NCBI GenBank assembly: GCA_017311315.1
Contig: CM029666.1
Span: 2,472,871 to 2,536,870, forward strand
Source of the DNA: Dendrocalamus latiflorus
Lineage: Eukaryota > Streptophyta > Magnoliopsida > Poales > Poaceae
Reading direction: 5' to 3'
DNA: 64,000 nucleotides
The translations under genes and the position numbers were made by a program. Below are positions 57,648 to 64,000 of the stretch, in pieces (positions within the stretch are counted from its first letter, which is position 1; each line of letters starts with the position of its first letter). Under the pieces are notes generated by a model, which saw only the letters and a list, made by a program, of their open reading frames with translations, made no database searches and was not told the DNA's origin.

Positions 57648-57858
57648 TGTGAGAACGCAAGAACTGATGAAGCGTTTCTACCTCTCATGGAGGCCGCGGT
57701 TTACATGTTAAATAGGATGGAACAGCCCCCATCAAGGCGATTACAGAGTTGGTTACAGAGTTGGAAACGGAGAGGAATTACAATGGGTTACAAGCCGTGA
57801 GAGAGAAGGACTCTAAGCTATATCGTATAGAAAGAGGAGTACGCAATGTATTCTAACA
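57648..57858 (-). repeat. 3' LTR of the young copia element
   Basis: 211 bp. On the plus strand it runs from TGTGAGAACGC to GTATTCTAACA. Confidence 0.95.
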
Positions 57859-57869
57859 TCCCCCCTCAA

Positions 57870-60842
57870 TCATAACTTTACTAAGTTAAGATTGTATCGA
57901 AAATCCTCAAGCTGTCGAAGTGACAAGGCTTTAGTAAACCCATCTGCTACTTGATCTCCTGATGAAATAAATTTGACCTCCAATTGTTTTTGTGCAACTC
58001 TTTCTCGAACAAAGTGATAATCCACTTCTATATGTTTTGTGCGTGCATGAAAAACTGGATTTGCTGACAGATATGTAGCACCAATGTTGTCACACCACAA
58101 TCTCGCTGCAGGAGGCGTGGGAAGCCCTAGTGCATTCAATATACTTTGTACCCAGATTATCTCAGCTGTAGCATTGGCAACGGCTTTGTATTCTGCTTCG
58201 GTACTGGACCGAGAAACTGTGGCTTGTTTGCGTGCAGTCCATGAAATAAGATTATCACCAAGAAAAATAGCAAAGCCTCCAGTGGAGCGGCGATCGTCTA
58301 GACTCCCCGCCCAATCAGCATCAAAAAAAGCACTTATCAACATGGAGGAGGATTTGTTGATTCTAAGTCCGAATCGCATGGTCAACTTGACATACCTAAG
58401 TATTCTCTTGACCGCACTCCAATGTTCTGTAGTGGGTGTATGTAGAAATTGGCATACCTTGTTAACAGAGAAGGCGATGTCTGGTCTTGTCAATGTAAGA
58501 TATTGTAGTGCACCTACAATGCTTCTGTACTGTGTTGCATCAGTTGGACCTAATAGTGTCCCTTTGTGTTTTGATAATTTTTCTGTTGTAGATAGTGGCG
58601 TGCTGACTGGCTTACAAGCTGTCATGCCTGCTCTTTTTAATAGATCTGAGGCATATTTTTCTTGAGACAACACAATCCCATTTTTAATCTTGGTAACCTC
58701 AATGCCAAGGAAATAGTGTAAGTCCCCCAAGTCCTTTAAGGCGAAATCTTGCTTGAGATCTTGAAGTAACGCCATGGTTGCATCCTGTGTTGAACTAGCA
58801 ACAATTATGTCATCGACATATATAAGCACAAATACAGTAACACCTCCTTTGCTGTAGAAGAATAGAGAGGAATCAGCCTTGGAAGCTTTAAACCCAAGTT
58901 GGCATAACCTTGTACTTAATCTGGAAAACCATGCTCTAGGCGCTTGTTTTAAACCATAGAGAGATTTGTCTAATTTGCACACATAGTTTGGTTTGCTCTT
59001 GTCTTCATAACCAGGCGGTTGTTTCATATAAACTTCCTCCTCTAGGACGCCATGAAGAAATGTGTTCTGAACATCTAGTTGACGAAGGCTCCAACCGCTT
59101 GAAATTGCAATAGATAGCACAAGCCGAATAGTAGCTGCTTTGACGACAGGGCTAAAGGTATCTTCATAATCAATGCCATACCTTTGCTTAAATCCCTTTG
59201 CAACCAAACGTGCCTTGTATCTATCAAGTGTGCCATCGGCTTTGCGCTTAATTTTGTAGACCCACTTGCAGTCAATGAGATTCTTCCCCTGATGAGGTGG
59301 TACTAGGTGCCAAGTGTGGTTATTGATGAGAGCCATGTACTCCAGATCCATGGCAGTCTTCCAATCAGGATGTGTCATTGCCTCCTCCAAACTCTGCGGT
59401 TCTCCAGTAGATGTTAGAAAACCATAACGAATAGTACCATCTGTATATACCTTGTCTTTCCGAATTCCTTTTTGGAGGCGTGTGACAGGCCGAGACATAG
59501 AAGGGGTTGCAGAATCAGTTGATGTATCTGATCCGGCCCCTGACGGTACGGACAGCACATCTGATCCTGCGGCTGCTTGCTCCTGTGGGCTGGCCGCAGA
59601 AGATCCGGCTGCTCCTCGGCGGGACGCTACCCCGCGCCATGCAGACGTAGACGTGCCTGGCGCGTGTCTCGGACAGGGCTCATCGGCAGACAGGAGTGGC
59701 GCGTTTTCGGCAGAGCTTGGAGACGTGTCGGATGTCCGTCTCGGAGAGGACTCTTCGGCCGAGAAATCTGGCGCGTATCCGTGCGTTGGTTCTGAAGCCA
59801 CGACTGGTTCCCCATTATGCTGATTTGACGTGTCTGCTAACTCCGGTTGTATAGAGTCCGGAGTGGATTCTTCCTGTGCTTCCAAAGAATTATCAGTTTC
59901 GTCACCAAAAACAGGATCATTAGTCAATTGATCAACTACATTTTCACCCCCTTGTGCAACTGTGGATGGGTTTAACAAGGAAGGAGGGAGCAAAAGAATC
60001 TCAGTTTGCGACCGTGTTCCTGCGTTAGGATGAAGGCGGGAGAAGGGAAAAATACTCTCATCAAAGATCACATCTCTAGAAACATAGACACGGCCAGATG
60101 ATATGTCAAGACACTTAAAACCTTTGTGGAGACTGCTATAGCCAAGGAAGGTGCACTGTTTGGAACGAAACTGGAGTTTTCTGGAATTATATGGTCGAAG
60201 ATTTGGCCAACATGCACATCCAAAAGTTCTTAGGGAGGAGTAATCTGGTTTTTGATGGAACAAACGCTCTAGTGGTGTAGAATATTGGATGACTTTGCTA
60301 GGTGTGCAATTAATTAGATAGGTAGCGGTGAGAAAAGCGTCGTCCCAAAATTTTAAAGGTATGGATGCATGGGCTAGAAGGGACAAGCCAACTTCTACTA
60401 TGTGGCGATGCTTTCGTTCGGCCGAGCCATTTTGTTGGTGCGTGTGAGGACAGGATACACGATGAGTTATGCCAACTTTAGTAAAGAAGGAGTGGAGTTT
60501 TTCATATTCTCCACCCCAATCGGTCTGTATGGCAATAATCTTTTTGTTGAAAAGTCGCTCAACAAGATTTTGAAACTCATGGAACTTCTGAAAAACTTCG
60601 GATTTGTATTTGAGAAGATATATCCAAGTGAATTTACTACAATCATCTATAAAGCTGACATAGTATTTCTTGCCTCCAACTGAAGTAGGAGCAGGTCCCC
60701 AAACATCTGAAAATATTAACTCAAGAGGACAACTTGAAATAGTGGAAGACTTAGAACGGAAGTTGATGACTCTTAGCTTGTTGACAAGCATCACATACCG
60801 ACTCATTACTTGACTCAACCAGGCAGGGAAGCTTATTTTCAT
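57870..60842 (-). pseudogene. pol: copia Pol: integrase core, RT, RNase H
   Basis: The useful frame begins at about 60768, after the frameshift. It covers the integrase core with its acidic residues in FSDVWGPAP, QTDWGGEY and NGSAERKHRH, then a long variable Ser/Pro/Ala-rich linker (about 59480-59990), the RT with LIYVDDIIVASS, and RNase H with FDADWAGS, SSTEAEYKAV and the terminal 'DQVADGFTKALSL'. All catalytic residues I can check are present and there is no stop. Translation of this part as Gag-Pol requires crossing the one-base shift at about 60755-60770, so I class it as broken. A nearly intact sister copy elsewhere in the genome is likely, given the age of the insertion. Confidence 0.92.
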
Positions 60843-62277
60843 GGATGACCTTGTGAACTATTGGAAGTGAAGGATGACCTAGACGATTGTGCCATCTTGT
60901 GAGGGATGGCTTGATGACTCCAAAAGCTTGTTTGAAGGAGCTTGTTGATGATGTCGGTAGGGGATAGAGACCATTGCGACATCTTCCTCTAAGAAGAGTG
61001 TTCTTCGTTTGTTGATCCTTAATCACAAAGAAAGAAGGGTGAATTTCCACAAAGGCATTATTATCACGAGCAAGACAATGAGCAGAGACAAGGTTTTTCT
61101 TAGCTTTGGGAACATGAAGAATATTTTTGAGATGAAGATTGCGACTAGGGGTATGAATAGTAGAGTGACCAATGTGACTAATGTTCATACCTGTGCCACT
61201 AGCCGTGTGCACCTGATCCTTGCCATTGTATTTGTCTCTGACAGTCAATTTTTCTAGTTCTCCTGTGATATGATCGGTTGCTCCCGTGTCCATATACCAA
61301 TTTGTGTCTATACCATAAGAGTTGGAGGCGACATTGGCAGTTTTGATATTCGGGACAAAATCTTCCTCAAACCTATGCCAGCAATCACCAGCAACGTGAC
61401 CCGTTTTGTAGCAGAGCTGACATGTGGGTCTTCTGCCTCGGCTCCCGCTGTTGCTAGTGTTTCGGCCGCTGTTATTGTTGTCGTAACGGCCGGTGCTATT
61501 GTCGTAACGGCCGGCGCTGTTGTCGTAGCTTTCACGTCGCTGGTTCCTACCTCGGCCACGGCCGCTTGATCTGCCGCCGCAGTTATATCCGCCATGACCT
61601 CCTCGCCTGGCCAGGTTGACGGAGGATGTATGCGAGCCTTCACGAAGCATCATCCTGTTTTCAAAGTTTAGAAGTTGGGAGTAGAGATTTGATACCGTGA
61701 TTGGTTCAGTCTTTGACGTAATAGCAGCCACCACCGGATCAAAGTCGGCGTCCAGTCCGGCCAGAATATATGAGACCATGTCCTCGTCGTCCAGAGGTCT
61801 TCCGGCTGAGGCCATCTCGTCGCCAAGTGCCTTCAACTTGCCGATGTATTCTGCTACTGTCGAGTCGCCTTTTCGAGTTGTCGCCAGTGCCAGCCGTGTG
61901 TTCACAGATCGGGCACGAGATTGGCCGGAGAACATATCTTCAATAGCTCTCCATACTTGCGCTGATGTAGTCATGGTGGCTACTTGAATCAAGACTTCCC
62001 TGGAAAGAGAAGAAAACAAGAAACCAAGGATCTGTTGATCGGCAACCATCCAGGTTTCGTGAGCCGGATTCGGCTTCCTGACGATTTTGTCTCCATCAGA
62101 GATGGAAATTTCTGCATCTGGGGATGGAGTAGCGCCGGTGAGGTATCCTTCCATGCGAGCGCCACGGATCGCTGGTAGGATTTGCGCCCTCCATAGCAGA
62201 TAGTTGTTCTTGGCCAGCTTCTCTGTGATGGCTTGACCAGACAACGGGTTCACGCAGGTTGTGGAAGAACTCGCCAT
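60751..62277 (-). CDS. gag-pol: copia Gag, protease and integrase zinc domain
   Basis: 508 residues from the ATG complementary to 62275-62277 (MASSSTTCVNPLSGQ), 44 bp inside the 5' LTR. The Gag/UBN2 helices span about residues 20-215. A Gly/Arg/Asn-rich basic stretch contains repeated 'RYDNS'-type units. The zinc knuckle CQLCYKTGHVAGDC lies near residue 285, the protease motif WYMDTGATDH near residue 330 and the integrase HHCC segment (RLGHPS to CDACQQAKS) near the end. It stops at TAA two residues after QLP because one base is missing relative to the relative at 15.37 kb. As it stands it could still supply Gag. Confidence 0.92.
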   Translation of the reverse strand: MASSSTTCVNPLSGQAITEKLAKNNYLLWRAQILPAIRGARMEGYLTGATPSPDAEISISDGDKIVRKPNPAHETWMVADQQILGFLFSSLSREVLIQVATMTTSAQVWRAIEDMFSGQSRARSVNTRLALATTRKGDSTVAEYIGKLKALGDEMASAGRPLDDEDMVSYILAGLDADFDPVVAAITSKTEPITVSNLYSQLLNFENRMMLREGSHTSSVNLARRGGHGGYNCGGRSSGRGRGRNQRRESYDNSAGRYDNSTGRYDNNNSGRNTSNSGSRGRRPTCQLCYKTGHVAGDCWHRFEEDFVPNIKTANVASNSYGIDTNWYMDTGATDHITGELEKLTVRDKYNGKDQVHTASGTGMNISHIGHSTIHTPSRNLHLKNILHVPKAKKNLVSAHCLARDNNAFVEIHPSFFVIKDQQTKNTLLRGRCRNGLYPLPTSSTSSFKQAFGVIKPSLTRWHNRLGHPSLPIVHKVIHENKLPCLVESSNESVCDACQQAKSHQLPF

Positions 62278-62321
62278 GTTGGATCAGATTGACAAGCGGT
62301 AGAAAGGAGGCTCTGATACCA

Positions 62322-62532
62322 TGTGAGAACGCAAGAACTGATGAAGCGTTTCTACCTCTCATGGAGGCCGCGGTTTACATGTTAAATAGGATGGAACAGC
62401 CCCCATCAAGGCGATTACAGAGTTGGTTACAGAGTTGGAAACGGAGAGGAATTACAATGGGTTACAAGCCGTGAGAGAGAAGGACTCTAAGCTATATCGT
62501 ATAGAAAGAGGAGTACGCAATGTATTCTAACA
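62322..62532 (-). repeat. 5' LTR of the young copia element
   Basis: 211 bp, apparently identical to 57648-57858. Confidence 0.95.
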
Positions 62533-62585
62533 CTTACATCTCGGCCGTTCGAGAGCGTTTCATGAATGAACAGAAGTCGATGTAG

Positions 62586-64000
62586 AAGGTCGACATATCC
62601 ATGCTCCAGAAGAGGTTTATATTTGCAAGAATGTCTTCTGGGTGGCTAGTAGCAGCTGTGTATTTTTCATGTTCTTCTTTCTCTTTTTGTGAACTACAGT
62701 TTGACCAGAAGAGTGGAAGAATGAATAATAGCCTCCTCCCCCTTCTGAAAACCCTGTAGAGATTTGCTTCTCTGGAGTAAATACTTGAGTAAAAGATTGG
62801 AAGGGATGCGTCATATTTTTCCGTTTCTGAAACCTTGTTTTGATTTTGATTCTCTAGAATACCATATACTTGGTTGATTGTGAATACCTTCTCAAAACCT
62901 TTAACTTAAAAATAAGCACAGTTCGTTAGGAATTAGGATATCAGCGTATGCCTAAGATCGCCACCGTAAGCATGAATGGAAGAGTACAAGGCAAGGCACA
63001 CATTTAAGGAGAATCGAGCATTAACTAACACAAATAGGAGGCACCTTGTTGTATCTCGTAAGGTAATATGGAAGATGAACAAACAGGGGGAAACGAGGCT
63101 GAAGCGCAACAAATTCTATTGCAGAATGTACAGTGGAGTTCATAGATTTCATATGGTATCAACCATTTTTTCTTGATCTAATAGCACTGAGTTCAACCCT
63201 ACCATGTAAAGAATTTTCTCTTGCAAAATACTTACACAGCTTCCAAACAGTGGATTGGAAACAAGCGGTTGAGATCAAACTCTACCAAGTGAATTTGTTC
63301 CCTAATGAAACACGAACAAAATTACGAAGCTTCTTCCGTAAGTGGTAGTAGAAGTTATCACTTGTTAAGATTATTTAGTATCAACTAGCAACAAAAAAAT
63401 TAGTCTGGCAGTAGCTTACGAATAGGATTTCCCTTTTTTTCGAGGTACAAGAATAGGATTTTGGTGATTGCATGTTAACAAAATGAACTTGAAACAGCTT
63501 TTTAGATCATTAAACATTTACCTGATGGCACCTTTTTTAGGGATACTTGATGACATGATCCTCCCCAAGTCATTCTATCTCGAATTACACCAAAATGCAC
63601 AGAATTTGAACTTCGGAGGAATTCTGTAGCTTATAAACTCTGTTATCTTCAGTACAGATCAGATAGCTAGCATGGAACTAGTTCTGTAAAAGAGCATAGC
63701 AATTCCACACGTTTTTCTTTTCCAGAATTCTAATACATTCTATATATATTTTTTCTTCTCGGGGAAATTAAACTATTCTCACTGCATTATAGACCTTGAT
63801 CTGAATTGATCTGTCGATTCCGCCGAACTTTGATCCATGACATCTTCCAGGAGGGTGGACATCAAAGAAGGGGGGTGGGAATTAAAAAGCAGCAATAGCC
63901 TGGGCATAGTTATCTGAATTCTGAACTTGCGCTACCAGAACTAGGGCTACAGAAGTGGTCCAAAACCCTTAATTTAATCACTGTTCTTCAACAAGATCTC
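62586..64000. other. 3' flank of the split gene, no further gene seen
   Basis: AT-rich unique sequence. Candidate polyadenylation context ('aatgaataatag') near 62720. Short frames at 62.98-63.35 kb have no recognisable features. Confidence 0.4.

Larger units (their letters stand above)
57648..62532 (-). mobile_element. Young Ty1/copia retrotransposon, near-complete
   Basis: It is 4885 bp on the minus strand, flanked by CTTAC (57643-57647, 62533-62537). The 211-bp LTRs at 57648-57858 and 62322-62532 look identical base for base. The primer-binding site TGGTATCAGAGCC adjoins the 5' LTR (62309-62321), and the polypurine run GAGGGGGGA adjoins the 3' LTR. Gag, protease, integrase, RT and RNase H are all present. 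The only lesion I see is one frameshift in the integrase region. Confidence 0.95.
57442..62585 (+). pseudogene. Small single-exon host gene split by a copia element
   Basis: After the gypsy target duplication the leader continues (57442-57467) to ATG 57468. Sixty codons run to 57647 (start MEARAIKGKVVMVYSK; later SYGGGNIDERATAY). The copia element then intervenes, and after its CTTAC duplication the frame continues at 62538 with ISAVRERFMNEQKSM and TAG at 62583-62585. The total without insertions is 75 residues. The C-terminal pattern NIDERA..YI..VRERF..E resembles the short C-terminal motif of DUF761-type plant proteins. I hold that assignment loosely. The frame is perfectly preserved across both insertions, so inactivation is recent. 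An unbroken promoter is about 16 kb upstream. Truncated or LTR-driven transcripts are possible. Confidence 0.7.

Overview
The window is nuclear DNA from a flowering plant, most likely a grass (Poaceae) and probably panicoid. The evidence is a dense nest of Ty1/copia and Ty3/gypsy LTR retrotransposons with solo LTRs, MULE- and hAT-type miniature elements, genes with strongly GC-biased third positions, and TATA-box plant promoters. I see no bacterial, organellar or viral genome content, no CRISPR array and no rRNA or tRNA gene. All boundaries were read by eye.

Host content, left half (about 1-38 kb). The only intact host genes I can support belong to one local family of small three-helix membrane proteins (about 92-113 residues, function unknown to me). 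There are three related types: A (forward, 9.07 and 34.56 kb), B (forward, 2.06, 9.6 and 35.1 kb, all broken or chimeric) and C (reverse, 21.4 and 37.7 kb). A + B-fragment ... C-reverse is a module present twice: about 7.2-21.8 kb and about 33.0-38.1 kb. The first copy is stretched by transposons at 12.4-20.1 kb. A and C copies keep a 3' flank with two palindromes in the same relative places. A captured, frameshifted two-exon fragment of an unrelated plant gene lies at 6.55-7.24 kb.

Host content, right half. A small single-exon gene (75 codons when its pieces are read across the insertions) has its promoter and 5' UTR near 41.0 kb, most of its coding region at 57.47-57.65 kb and its last codons at 62.54-62.59 kb. 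Two retrotransposons split it: a Tat-type Ty3/gypsy element in the 5' UTR and a very young Ty1/copia element in the coding region.

Transposons, left to right: a gag-only copia-type element (2.44-4.23 kb); a TIR element next to a (TA)n tract (5.5-5.85 kb); a 209-bp solo LTR (12.37 kb); a 5'-truncated copia element (12.64-16.07 kb); a 3.4-kb solo LTR (16.66-20.08 kb); a 261-bp fold-back MITE (22.13 kb); a 4.8-kb copia-type solo LTR (24.46-29.23 kb) hosting two hAT-type elements; CACTA-like subterminal repeats (30.88-31.24 kb); a MULE-like long-TIR element (39.86-40.71 kb); the gypsy element (41.08-57.44 kb) with a 5.4-kb solo LTR nested in its 3' LTR; and the copia element at 57.65-62.53 kb with two LTRs that look identical. 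Target-site duplications support most of these.

The least expected pattern is that arrays of one short core (TACGACCACG or its reverse complement) fill the LTRs of two unrelated retrotransposon classes, with a looser version inside the MULE-like element.
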